A stretch of DNA of 64,000 nt from Ulota crispa (taxonomy: Eukaryota; Streptophyta; Bryopsida; Orthotrichales; Orthotrichaceae), in assembly GCA_963920765.1 (NCBI GenBank), contig OY987242.1, forward strand, positions 13,106,002 through 13,170,001, written 5' to 3'. The notes below the pieces were generated by a model. It saw only the letters and a program-made list of their open reading frames with translations. It ran no database searches and was not told where the DNA came from. Within the stretch, counting starts at the first letter, position 1. Every line of letters begins with the position of its first letter. Position numbers and translations under genes: made by a program. Below, in pieces: positions 1 through 10,211 of the stretch.

Positions 1-16
1 TTTTTTTGATTGCTTC

Positions 17-1147
17 TTGTTAGGGTCTTATACAAAGAAAATGTTTAAAAATAGGACTTGTGTCTCTCGTGCTACTTTCAGATATTTGTATGAGAAATCA
101 GGTCCATTTTTGAAAAAAAAGGAAACTCAAATGAAAAAGCATATTTCTATAGAAGAGAGAGTAGCAATTTCTTTGATAAAACTTGGTTCTGGAGGCGGAT
201 TGCACTTGATTGGGGATGTATTTGGCGTTGCAGAGTATACGGTTTCAAGAATTGTGAGGGAGTTTTGTAGGATGGTGAGAATACACTTACAGAAAATCCA
301 TATTCAAACACCAACCAAAAATAAACTTAGGGTTTTAGCAAAGGAGTTTGAGAACTTGCACAATATTCCTTCTATAATAGGGGCTATTGATGGTTCCCAT
401 ATTCCTATATTAGCACCAATTATAGGAGGGGAAGATTACTATTGCCATAAGTCCTTTCATTTTGCTTTGTTACAAGGAATTGTAGATTCAAAGTGTATGT
501 TTTGGGATTATGATTTTGGGTGGGCCAAAAGTTTGCATGATTGGACTGTTTTTTAGCAAACTAGGGTTGGAAGAGCTTGTATGGAAGGCAAGTTTTTACC
601 ATACAAGTTGATTGGGGATGCGGCATATCCAACAGTGCCTTGGGTGTACTCTCCTTTCAAGGGCAATTTGGAGGGATTAGAGTCATACAAGGCGCATTGG
701 AATTTTATCCAATCTTCAACTCGTATGTGTGTGGAATGGGCATTTGGCATCTTGAAGGGAAGATGGAGGATTATTCATAAAAGAGCAAATGTTCCTATGA
801 AATCTGTGGCAGACATTGTTTCAACTTGTATTGTATTGCATAATCTGTGCATTGTTACAAGAGACAAGTTTGATTCAATATGGATTAAAGAAGCGGAAGA
901 AGAACTGCAAAAGGACATTGAGAATGGTACAAGAAGAGGAGGCCGGCTTTTACGGGGAGAGAGAGCTTCTATTGATGAGGTAAAAAATTGAATTCTGAAA
1001 TCATGTGGAAAAAGGTTAGTTGAAGATTGTAGAAATGAAGAAGTAGATGCTGAAGTTGAAGCTTTTTTAACAAAACAAGATGAGAAAGATGAAGTTTTAA
1101 TGAAAGAGGCTACAAAATCACATGAAATAATTGCCAAAGCATTGTGA
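17..1147 (+). pseudogene. PIF/Harbinger transposase, decayed
   Basis: One reading frame runs from the window edge to the TGA at 1145-1147, with in-frame stops at 554-556 (TAG) and 989-991 (TGA). The protein resembles plant PIF/Harbinger DDE transposases (DDE_Tnp_4 family). Visible signatures are an N-terminal helix-turn-helix-like stretch (GDVFGVAEYTVSRIV), the first catalytic Asp in GAIDGSHIPI, the second region FGWAKSLHDWTVF, and the Glu in VEWAFGILKGRWRII. The tail after the second stop is acidic and lysine-rich, as is common in this family. The usual Ser-Arg after the second Asp reads Trp-Thr, and with two stops the copy is probably dead. The start lies at or beyond the window edge, so the true N-terminus is unknown. 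The convergent gene at 1223-2823 is its expected partner. Confidence 0.85.
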
Positions 1148-1715
1148 CAATATAGTCTCACAAAAGAATCAGCTATTGAGTTTTCCCCCTCAAGTAGTGA
1201 TGTTGATTCTATGGAGGAATAGTTAGAGTTTTTCTAGTTTTGTTGCCATGTGCCTATCCATATTTTTCAACAAAGATGTACTCTCTTGAAAAGTTGTAAG
1301 AAACTTTGAGGAATTGGATACAACTACCTCAAGAAATCCTTCTAATTTGTCTTGTAATTTATTCTTCTTCTCTTGTCTTGGCGTATGCTGCCCAACTTCT
1401 GAATTTGGTGTGCCTTGATTTTGCTGAGTTTTGTCCTCACATTCTATAGCACTTGCTGGAATTTGGTTCTTCACAGATGCTCGAGTAGAGTTCCATACGT
1501 CCAACTGATCAAACCATTTGCAGTCTTGGTGCCTGTCTGTTCTAGAAATTTCCTTGGCTTGCTTGTCATTTTTGTATTCTGAAAAAATGACCTTGTACTT
1601 GATCTTGCATGATTCCTACGAGCGATCAAACCCTCGAATTGCAACCACCATTTGGACCTGCAGTTTTAACCATGAGTTCACTCATGCAATAACATGGTGT
1701 AAGAATACATACATT

Positions 1716-1941
1716 CACTAGAAGAAAAACAAGGATAAACGACTGCCACAAATTGCAACGACTAGGTCACCAGAACTGCCTTGCAATTGCACAAATAATT
1801 GCACAACAACTGCACAACATTTGCACAACTACAATCTAGTCATGCAGTTGTTGTGCAATTGTTTGTGCAGTTGCAAGGCAGTTCTAGTGACCTAGTCGTT
1901 GCAACATGTGGCAGTTGTTTATCCTTGTTTTTCTTCCAATG
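1716..1941. mobile_element. CACTA-type fold-back MITE
   Basis: A 226-bp near-perfect palindrome. The left end reads CACTAGAAGAAAAACAAGG and the reverse complement of the right end reads CATTGGAAGAAAAACAAGG. It is flanked on both sides by the 3-bp direct repeat ATT (1713-1715 and 1942-1944). CACTA-like termini and a 3-bp target duplication are the signature of En/Spm (CACTA) non-autonomous elements. It lies inside the decayed Harbinger accessory gene, so it inserted later. Confidence 0.75.
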
Positions 1942-2039
1942 ATTCATATGAATGAAATATATAATAAACTAGCTCTAAAACATTTAAAACCCACTTCAAT
2001 ATCTCGCATGGGCCCATTTTATAAATGAATGAAGTAGTA

Positions 2040-2260
2040 AATACAAGTGAAATTCTAGTCTTGGACACTAGAAAGGAGGTATGGGGTTTGTAGCCCTTGC
2101 AAGTTGTAAAGGTTTTCAACCACTTCCATGAGGTCTCGAGTTCCATTCCCCTTCCCGGCGACTTCATCGATACCCAATGGAGGGAAAAGGGGGGGCAACT
2201 AGTAGCGGCTAAGGCCAAGGCCTTCTTGAGACCCGGATTAGATTTTTGTACAAATAAACT
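2040..2260 (+). repeat. possible tRNA-derived SINE remnant
   Basis: A segment less AT-rich than its surroundings, inside the Harbinger accessory gene. On the plus strand GAGGTCTCGAGTTCCATTCC resembles a degenerate Pol III B box (a GGTTCGANNCC-like core), and about 45 bp upstream TAGCCCTTGCAAGTTG could be a degenerate A box. No target-site duplication could be delimited. This is a weak call. Confidence 0.25.
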
Positions 2261-3101
2261 AGTTCAAGCTTATTTTTAAAAATTTCCATGAAGTAATATA
2301 ACACAAAATAATTGAGATACAATTGCATACCTTGTTTTTTGGCGCATCTTGAAAATTCTTTGTCCATCTCTCTACGGATTGCTATCAATGTTTCAACCTC
2401 ATAATCCTTCCACTTGGTAGGAGCACCTCCTTCCTCTTCCAAATTTGAATCTCCTCCCAAATCCACCACTTCTTTTGTTATTTTCTTCAATGCCTACTTT
2501 GATGGTGTTTTCTTCTTGGTTGGAGCGCCTTCTCTTCCCACGGATTTTGATGCTCATCCTCTTTTTTTTGATGGGGTCAAGCTCTCACCTTCAAGTGCTT
2601 TTGCTGCAATAGCAATAGCCTCCTCTTCTTTGATCTCCATCATTCTAATTGTCTCATTCTCCCTTTGAGACATTTGCTCTCCTAGTTGCTGAAATTCTGA
2701 TTGGCTATAACGAGGAATACCAAGAGGCAAAAAAATTCTAGCACTACCAAGTGGAAATTTGCTAGAAGTTGGAAGATGCACATAAGGAGGAACATGCTAA
2801 AATTGAGGTTGTGAGTAAGCCATCCATGGACTATTTTGGCTCCACTTTTGCCTCTCAGATTGAGAGAACTCACCATCTTGTGAGCATCCTTCCATTGGAA
2901 AAGAAGAGCAAAAAAATTGCAAAAAAAATTGTCAAATCACACTCAAATATGCAAACCACACTAACAAATGAGCAAAACAAAGAAGATGCATTCCAAGCAA
3001 AAATTTGCAATCTCTTAAGGATATGATGCACCTTAACATAGTAATAACTGTTCAAATAAAAATGACTTGAAATCATAATCGTTGAAAAATACAGTCTTTT
3101 A

Positions 3102-3103
<2 letters not shown>

Positions 3104-3164
<61 letters not shown>

Positions 3165-3208
3165 TATACATATATATATATACATATATATACATATATA
3201 TATATATT
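3104..3208. repeat. (TA)n microsatellite with CA interruptions
   Basis: About 100 bp of alternating TA broken by scattered CATA units. It creates a spurious Ile/Tyr-rich open frame on the minus strand. Confidence 0.95.
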
Positions 3209-3290
3209 TATGTATGGCCAAAAATAATCATTAAAAAGTTCCCAAAAAAAAATTCCCAAAATTTTTAATTGGTTGCCGGGATTTTGGAGC

Positions 3291-3362
3291 TTGGGGTCCC
3301 CCAAAATTCTAGTCAAGCCCATCTCTTTAGGTGGGCTTGACTGCAATTCTAGGGGACCCCAA
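3291..3362. repeat. imperfect 72-bp hairpin
   Basis: TTGGGGTCCCCCAAAATTCT at the left pairs with AGAATTGC/AGGGGACCCCAA-type sequence at the right, around a loop near 3327. No target-site duplication is visible. It could be a MITE remnant or a small-RNA-type hairpin; nothing decides between these. Confidence 0.55.
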
Positions 3363-3542
3363 CCTTATGCTTTTTCATTGCCACGGAGGACAAAAGTGTT
3401 GTCCACCTCATTTTCTCCTTCCTTTGTCCCTTGGAAAAAAATTTCCCATCTAAAGTGGACTTCCTTGGTCTTCTCATTTTATGAAGTTCTCATTGGCTGA
3501 AATTTTCTCCCCATGGCTTCTCTCCCCTGTAAAGGGGGCCTA

Positions 3543-3974
3543 AAGGTATATTCACATTTGGTGTTAGGAGGCGTATTAGGGCATCTCCGCCGGTGGCTTG
3601 GGCACGCTCAAAGTAGATGAAAACTAGCCAGGCCCCTCTCAAGACCCTCTCAAACTCTCTTATCTAGCGAGTCTAGCAAGGCACTCGCCAAGCCACTATT
3701 CATGCACTATTCATCCTAAATTTAGTGATCTTTATCCTCTACTTACCTAGATAAGTGGTCAACTGCTTATTTATGGGGTGTCTTGGAGTGTTAGGCCACC
3801 TTTTCAAAAATTATGGGTGGAGATTGAGAGCTTTTAGGCCTCGCCACACCAAATGGAAAACTTTGAGCGAGTCTGCATTGGTGGAGATGCCCTTAGCAAT
3901 ATGAAAGCAATCTAAAAATGTGTCTAATTTTCCTTTGCTACTACCTCTCTTAAAACCAAGTGTGAACATACCCT
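3543..3974. mobile_element. GTTCACACTTGG-family MITE, interrupted
   Basis: The left end, AAGGTATATTCACATTTGG, and the reverse complement of the right end, AGGGTATGTTCACACTTGG, are inverted repeats flanked by TA on both sides. Removing the nested 314-bp element at 3579-3892 and its 3-bp duplication leaves about 115 bp, close to the 123-bp uninterrupted relative at 59375-59497 with the same ends. Confidence 0.65.
3579..3892. mobile_element. Tourist-like (PIF/Harbinger-type) MITE
   Basis: A 314-bp element. Its left end is GGGCATCTCCGCCGGTGGC, and the right end in reverse complement is GGGCATCTCCACCAATGC. It is flanked by the direct repeat TTA (3576-3578 and 3893-3895). A TTA/TAA duplication with GGGCATCTCC-like termini is typical of PIF/Harbinger-derived MITEs. 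It sits inside the MITE at 3543-3974. Confidence 0.75.
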
Positions 3975-3986
3975 TAGGGTACATTA

Positions 3987-4195
3987 GAGAAAATTTGAGC
4001 CCTCTAGAAGGCCCCTACCAATACAAGAGAGATGTGCAAATAGAGAAAAAAGCTGTCATTTCTGACACAAACTCTGACATCTGCAAGTTGTTAGATCAGG
4101 TGCCACGGCGGTTTTAGTACTATAATGTTTTTTGGACCTTCGTAATGTACCGCGCTGCCATTCTTAGGGGCCTTCTGGAGGGCTCAAAATTTCTC
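3987..4195. mobile_element. TA-flanked MITE
   Basis: A 209-bp element with roughly 30-bp inverted ends: GAGAAAATTTGAGCCCTC at the left, and GAGAAATTTTGAGCCCTCC in reverse complement at the right. TA flanks both sides (3985-3986 and 4196-4197). The duplication fits a Tc1/mariner-type MITE, but the ends are not classical Stowaway ends. Confidence 0.6.
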
Positions 4196-4491
4196 TAATG
4201 AGGAATAATAGTGTTTTTAGTCTTTGTGCTAATGACACATGCATTCTAGAATTAGTATACCATTAACTAAATGCATGCAAAATCTCCAATTTTTATGTTG
4301 ATGTTTGGGCACCCAAATTCCATGCAAATGTACTATGTTTGTGCATGTTGCTGACTCCTCATTATTGATGATTTAAAAATTAGTGGCAACAGTGGTACCT
4401 CATATGGACAAGGTCAAGCTTGCTAGGAGAGGAATGCTCTCTAATTATTTAACTTACCCCATGAGATCATTGAACATGGCAAATGCTTTAA

Positions 4492-5257
4492 CCCTTAAAG
4501 GACCAAAGAGCCCAATCTGGCCAAAGGGGGTACTTGGAGGTGTGAAAGTACACAAAAGAGGCATTTTTAGCTCAAATTTTGGTCTGCCACTCAAGTCCAA
4601 ATGGAGTTGTTAGTTCAATAAATTTTTTTGATTGGCTTGTTGTTCCTTGATGTGCCTCCTTTGCTCTAGATTCTACGAGGAATATGGAAAACATTTTATT
4701 TTTTCAACAATTAGGAGAAGAATGTCTTTGGGCAAACAAAGGGAGCGGCTTAGAGAGCGGATGGGATGGGTGCTCTCGTGTCTCGTATTGTACAAGGGAG
4801 AAGTTTGGTGATGTGTCACTTTTTTTTTCTTGATTTAGGCAAGGTTTTTATCGCTCTAAAGTAAGGAGCTAGTGGAATCTAGCTACTTTGAGTGACCATA
4901 TCTTTTGAAGTTTTTATCCATTTGTGGAGTTTTTTTTCCATCAAGTATAGCAAGACCTAATCTCATGGGATCAGCCATTAGGAAAATCTTTTTTTTGAGA
5001 AAATATTAGAGGAAAGTCCAAAATCCATATTTTGAACTATTGCCCAAATTGGAAAACATGAGATTCTCAACACTGGAGATTTTGCAAATTTATTTGGATT
5101 TGAAATCAAATCGGTTTAAAACACTTGATTTATATTTGGGCATAAAATGACTGGTATGAATCATGTGATTACTTGTGCAACTTCCAAAAACATGAAGAAT
5201 GTGTTGAAAATTTCATGTTGGAGGTATGCTGAATTTTCTTAGCAAGACGCTTAAGGG
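4492..5257. mobile_element. TTAA-bounded CCC...GGG element
   Basis: The left junction reads TTAACCCTTAAAGGACC (TTAA at 4488-4491). The right junction reads GACGCTTAAGGGTTAA (TTAA at 5258-5261). The interior, 766 bp, is AT-rich with no credible coding region. It belongs to the family repeated throughout this window; TTAA targets and CCC ends suggest a piggyBac-like non-autonomous element. Confidence 0.5.
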
Positions 5258-5289
5258 TTAAAACGTTTGAAATCAGCAAAAGGAACCTT

Positions 5290-5655
5290 TTAAGTGGTAC
5301 AAAAAATGTGGAGCTTTTTAGAGGGACCGAGGGAGTATTTCTTTTGTCTTTTCTTTTTCTTCTTAGATGCATGCATGCAAATGCAACGTGTCGGAATTTC
5401 CATTTCGGAGCCGCGGTCCGGGATGTACCTCCGACTGCCATCTTGTCCATTCTGTCGCCATTGTTGCCTAACATTCGCTCCGGAGTCGCTTCCTACCCCT
5501 GGAATTCTGGCCTTGATTGCAATGACATCTTGCATCACGGCTATGGCCTGCTAAACTTGTACTCGAGCTCAGGGTCATTTTCACATTGTTCACCACTGGT
5601 GGCAAGCTCTCTGAATGTAAGATATGTACACCCAAAAGTGACACTTACTTAGATG
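5290..5655. other. GC-richer segment, unassigned
   Basis: This stretch is clearly less AT-rich than its neighbours and keeps overlapping open frames on both strands of about 80-115 codons. None has a recognisable domain. At 5321-5337 GAGGGACCGAGGGAGTA matches the terminal motif of Stowaway MITEs, but no partner end was found upstream. It may be a captured gene fragment. Confidence 0.3.
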
Positions 5656-5960
5656 TGGTAACTTAGATGTGGTAATTTGGAGGGTCTTTTGAGAATATAA
5701 TGGTATGTGCTTGTTAGGAAATGGGTACAGATCCAAGCAAAATTGTTTTCATAATTTTCTGAGATTGTATGAATAAATTATGAATTGTTGAAGGTAATTT
5801 CTTAGATTGACCAACTGTGAACACTAGATCACTAAATAAGCGTTAATAAAAAGACCATGTTATGACAACAAGAAGACAATGTCGCATCCAATCATAAATC
5901 GTCACTTACACAATTTATGTTTTCTTATGTCAACTTATGTGTTCAATTTAGGTGCATGTG
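5656..5960. other. intergenic, nothing recognised
   Basis: AT-rich sequence with no coding signal, repeat structure or RNA gene that I can identify. Confidence 0.5.
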
Positions 5961-6265
5961 GGTCTTGTTTGGATGCAGGAGTGCCTACCTTTGGGTTTAA
6001 TTTTAGATGTCACTAAACGACTAGAGGCACTGATGGGTGTATATACCTTAGGTTCTAAGGTAGACACACCCAATCCCGCTTGGTCCATTTTCACACCCTA
6101 CTGTTGATGTCTTCACCACACACTTTTGAACCCATACCAAAACAGTGAACACTCTTTGCACAAGCAAATCTTGCCACATGTCAGTTGCTAAGATGTTTTA
6201 AGATGGTTGGGATTGCAATTGGGATCATCAAGTGCCATTATAGGAACACATCCAAACAGTTTCAA
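5961..6265. mobile_element. MITE with TTGTTTGGATG-type ends
   Basis: The left end GGTCTTGTTTGGATGCAGG and the reverse complement of the right end, CTTGAAACTGTTTGGATGTG, share a short inverted repeat common in plant MITEs. Neither the exact boundaries nor a target duplication could be fixed. Confidence 0.35.
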
Positions 6266-6434
6266 GGTTAGTTTAGAGTTGCTAATAGGCACCCTATGAG
6301 CTGCAACTTTGCCCTTTAGTATAAAATAATCTACAATATTGATTTCCACAAAAATTACACTCCATGATAGCTTGTTGAAAAGCTAACCCTATGGATTTTT
6401 TCCTAAATTTTCCAAGACCTTGAGGTGCCCCAAA

Positions 6435-7417
6435 CCCTTAAATGGTCAGGTATGGGTGCACCTACCTTATGTATGAGTGGACTCTCATGTCCCGGTGAAC
6501 TATTGGCAATGTTGGCAAAGGGTGAGGATATTTATTGGAAGGGGATTAATATGTCTACCGCACCCTTTTAGCTATTCTACCACACCTTGGGGTAAATTTT
6601 AGATTTCTACCATCAAGTAGTTGAATTTGAGAATTTGGAATTCAAAAATTTGGACTTAGAGACCTTAATTTTGTCTAGAACCATAAAAATATTATAATTG
6701 AACAACACCCAATGAAAAGGCTTATCTTCTTTTATAAACAAAAATAAAAGTACTACTTTTCCCCCAAGCTAAAATTTTTCATTGGGTGTTTTTCAATTAT
6801 GACCTTTTTTTATGGTTTTAGACAAAATCAAGATCTTTAAGTTCAAATCTGAATTTCAAATTCTCAAATTCAAGTATTTGATGGTAGAAATCTAAAATTT
6901 ATCCCAAGGTGTGATAGAATAGCTAAAAGGGTGCGGTAGACATATCAATCCCCTTACTGGAATAGGTAAACTACACACCCACATTTAGTTCACATTTTAT
7001 GGAATGTATCTAAATCAATCAATGTCTCAAAATTAATCAAATCTTCCTTTGTTTTTACAGCCCCCTCGAACAATAATCTTCTCATGATTTATTTTACTCG
7101 ACCAACAATCCAAATAGATCAAAGAATTATTTTTTTAGAAACAAAAATTTGAAATTGGTTTTGGAAATTTATGTATATGAGGAAAAGTTTTGAATCATTT
7201 CACTTTGATCAATTAGGTGAAAGTTATAAGGAGATACCTTACGATCTACATGGTGAAAATGTTTGAAATTATTTTCACATATTTTGAAACTAGTTTACTA
7301 TAGGATCCTAAGGTCATGTGTGTCAAACACGTGTTTTTTTCTAAAACTTGGTACAAATACTAGAAATGGTAGTTTTGGAGCGATTTTGATGAAAACTAAG
7401 TCAAAGGTCTTTAGGGG
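6435..7417. mobile_element. TTAA-type element carrying a nested fold-back
   Basis: The left end is CCCTTAAATGGTCAGG, preceded by CAAA rather than TTAA. The right end is GGTCTTTAGGGGTTAA, with TTAA at 7418-7421. The pairing is inferred from the end consensus, and the degenerate left flank weakens it. The fold-back at 6539-6955 lies inside. Confidence 0.35.
6539..6955. mobile_element. 417-bp fold-back MITE
   Basis: Inverted arms of about 100 bp or more begin AAGGGGATTAATATGTCTAC at the left and AAGGGGATTGATATGTCTAC in reverse complement at the right, and pair on towards the centre. The flanks ATTGG and ACTGG match at 4 of 5 positions and may be a target duplication. Confidence 0.7.
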
Positions 7418-7525
7418 TTAACTCAGTACTTTGCTTGATGGAAAAATAAAAATTTGTGGTGATGCATAGAGCTCTATTAATTAAAGGGATTGATATATGT
7501 ACATTTGGCATGTGTTATATGTACA

Positions 7526-8413
7526 CCGGGGTGAAATTGACCAATCAAAAGTCAACCTTCCTACTGCCCTCCTTGCCCTCCTCTCCTCTTTCTTCCCCTT
7601 CCTTCTTGGCTCCGTGTATTGCACATATGTATTTGTGGGGAATAGGGTAGAAAAGCTTAGCTATTTTTCCCAGTGAAGGGTATAAGTAACAATTTGTCAC
7701 TTATTTTGGCATTGTTTAGTTGTATCCTCCTTCAAGGTTTAAATTATCAAGGTCTCTAAATCCAATTGTGAGTTCAAAATTTTCATATTTAACTTCTTGA
7801 TGATGAATATTTAAAACTTTATATTTTTTGGCAGATAAAAACTCAAGCCTTTCCACCCTAGTCCCCACGTATATATAAGGTAGGAGCACCTTAAATGGAC
7901 ACAATTTATTTACGGATACCTATAAAAAACCTGTATCAAATTCAGAAGTTGGGCAAATAGGACATAAACCTTGGGTATGAGATCCAGCAGTTGGGCAAAT
8001 GGGACAAGAACCATGGGTATGAGTAGTCACAGTGACCATTTTAAGCATTAAAGTGATCAATTCTTGGACTCTTGTGTCCACTCAGTTGGTCTTCTCTATG
8101 TTTGTTTTTCCAAAGTTCATGACCGATTTACAACATGTCTAGGGTTCACAATAGGTATATCTACAACCTAGTCTTCAAAAATTCATATTTTATTCATAAA
8201 ATTGCAAAATAATATGAGGACAATTTTTTGCCCATCTATGCCTAGTTCCTAACAGAAATTTGTATTCAAAATATCAGTGCACTTTCTTCTTGAATTGATT
8301 TAAAAAAAGTGTCCATTTAAGGTGCTCCTACCTTATGTGTCATACACAAAGCTGAGAAGGGAGAGGAAGAAAGAGCAAGGAGGGAGGGCAAGGTGTTAGT
8401 CAATTTCACCACC
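7526..8413. mobile_element. outer fold-back element, interrupted
   Basis: Left-arm sequence (GGGGTGAAATTGAC, then a pyrimidine-rich block around 7560-7625) pairs with the right arm at 8341-8410 (GTCAATTTCACC and a purine-rich block). Another element (7878-8333) lies inside, so the two arms were once closer. A C-rich low-complexity run (8408-8450) adjoins the right end. Confidence 0.55.
7878..8333. mobile_element. TA-flanked MITE nested in a fold-back
   Basis: The left end AGGTAGGAGCACCTTAAATG and its inverse at the right end (CATTTAAGGTGCTCCTACCT) are a 20-bp perfect inverted repeat. TA flanks both sides (7876-7877 and 8334-8335). Length 456 bp. Confidence 0.7.
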
Positions 8414-8450
8414 ACCCCCCCCCCTCCCCCTACCACCCCCTACCACCCCC

Positions 8451-9345
8451 CAATGTATAGTACCCTAAAGAAAGTGTATATAATTTCATTTTTTGCATTC
8501 AAAGAAGTTGGTATAACAAAAAGTGTAATTGGCATTTTGTCCTCATATTTTTTGCATTTGATCCTCATGCAATCTCAATCAAGCATACCAAATTTCAGCT
8601 CCTAGTAACCAAAATCCTATTTTTGGTGAATTATTTTAATTAAAATTCATGGTTTTACATAATGTTTAATTAAAAACCATTGGTGATGAGTTTTTGGGAT
8701 TTGATTGCATGGGTATGTAGGAAACATTTGTACACACATCTTTCCTTTTAACTAAAATCTTCAAAAAGTTTCAAAATCCCTTCTATAGAGGTTTTAATAG
8801 TACGAGGACCATGACCAAATTTAGTAAAATAGATATTTCAAAATTTTAATTAGCTTTTGGCAAAGTAAACATAGCATCATGCTCAGAGATACAAACTTAA
8901 TCACAATATATTAGTCAAATAGCAAAACCTTATTAATATAAAGAAATATCTATTTTACTAAATCTGGGCATAATTAACCTACCATTAAAACCTCTATAGA
9001 AGGGATTTTGAAACTTTTTGAAGATTTTAGTTAAAAGGATAGATGTGTGTACAAATGTTTCCTACATATCCATGCAATCAAATCCCAAAAATTCATCACC
9101 AATGGTTTTTAATTAAACATTATGTAAAGCCATGAATTTTAATTAAAATAATTCACCAAAAATGGATTTTGGTTACTAGGAGCTGAAATTTGGTATGCTT
9201 GATTGAGATTGCACAAGGATTAGATGCAAAAAATATGAGGAAAAAATGTCAATTACATTCTTTGTTATACCAACCTCTTTGAATGCAAAAAATGCTTGAG
9301 GAAATGGAATTACGTACACATTCTTTAGGGTAATGTATAGTACCA
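8451..9345. repeat. long fold-back unit 1 of an array
   Basis: Almost the whole unit is an inverted repeat with arms of about 400 bp. It begins with TACCCTAAAGAAAGTGTATA near 8461 and ends with the inverse (TTCTTTAGGGTA) at 9332, with symmetric internal landmarks such as CCTCTATAGAAGG and its partner. Transcription would give a very long hairpin. No open frame is credible. Confidence 0.8.
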
Positions 9346-10205
9346 ATTAATAAAAATAGGCACTTACTTATTTTGCGAGTCAAAGAACTTGCATAATATA
9401 GAGTATAGTTGCCATTTTCTTGTCTTAGCATCCTAGTTTTGTTATTCTCATGCAATCCCAATCAAGCATACAAAATTTTAGTTACCAAAAATCAAAATCT
9501 TATTTTTAGTGAATTATTTTCATTTAAATTCATGGTTTTACATGATAATTGATTATAAAACATTGGTGATGAGTTTTTGAGATTTGATTGCATGGATAGG
9601 TAGGAAACATCCATATGCACATCTTTCCTTCTAATAAGCATTTCCAAGAAAGCTTCTAAATTCCTTTTATAGTGATTACAATGTTAAAATGAACATGTCC
9701 CAATTTTTGTAAAATAGATTTTTCTTTAGGATAATAAATTTTTGTTGTTTGACTCGTACACTATGACTAAATTTGCACCTCTGAGCATGACCATATGTTT
9801 ACTTAGCCAAAAGCTAGTTAAACAATAGAAATATCTATTTTACAAATTTTGATTCTTCCACACCCCACATTGAACTCTTGTTGATCATAATTTTGTTACT
9901 TAAGGGGGTTCTTTTTGGAAGGGAAAATGTGCGTATGGATGCTTCCAAAATATCCATGCAATCAAGTCCCAAATATTCATCACCAATTTTCTTCAATCAA
10001 TATGCATATAAAATTATGAATTTTGTACAAAATAATTCACCAGAAATGAGGTTTTGGTTTTCAAGAACCAAAATTTTGTATGCTTGGTTGGGATTGCATA
10101 AGAATTTATACCTACAATTCAAAACAACAAAATCCCAATCCCAATCCCAATCTTATCATATATTATGCAAAGTTATGGCAAATTAAGCATGTACATATCT
10201 TTATG
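9346..10205. repeat. long fold-back unit 2, diverged
   Basis: Homologous to the units on either side (shared blocks such as TTTGATTGCATGGATAGGTAGG and GAATTCACC-type landmarks in both arms), but more diverged and with less clear ends. It directly abuts units 1 and 3. Confidence 0.6.
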
Positions 10206-10211
10206 TAAGAG

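Larger units (their letters stand above)
1223..2823 (-). pseudogene. Myb/trihelix-like Harbinger accessory protein (ORF2), decayed and interrupted
   Basis: PIF/Harbinger elements usually carry a second gene for a Myb/SANT (trihelix-like) protein needed for transposition. On the minus strand I see such a protein in pieces. A possible N-terminus starts at 2823 (MAYSQPQF, then a TAG). A Glu/Ala-rich stretch reads MSQRENETIRMMEIKEEEA. The first helix block, TKWKDYEVETLIAIRREMD, ends at a GT donor near 2330. Further on, past an AG acceptor near 1665, come KYKVIFSEYKNDKQAKEI and DCKWFDQLDVWNS, followed by a C-terminal coiled tail ending at 1223. In-frame stops lie near 2550 and 2495. The middle exon is displaced or destroyed by a CACTA-type MITE (1716-1941) and another repeat-like segment (about 2040-2260). 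Confidence 0.65.

Noticed and set aside
2870..3346. 158-codon minus-strand frame with alternating Ile/Tyr
   Set aside because: Created by the (TA)n microsatellite at 3104-3208.
5321..5337. Complete Stowaway MITE
   Set aside because: Only one terminus is present; no matching inverted end or TA-delimited partner was found within the preceding kilobase.
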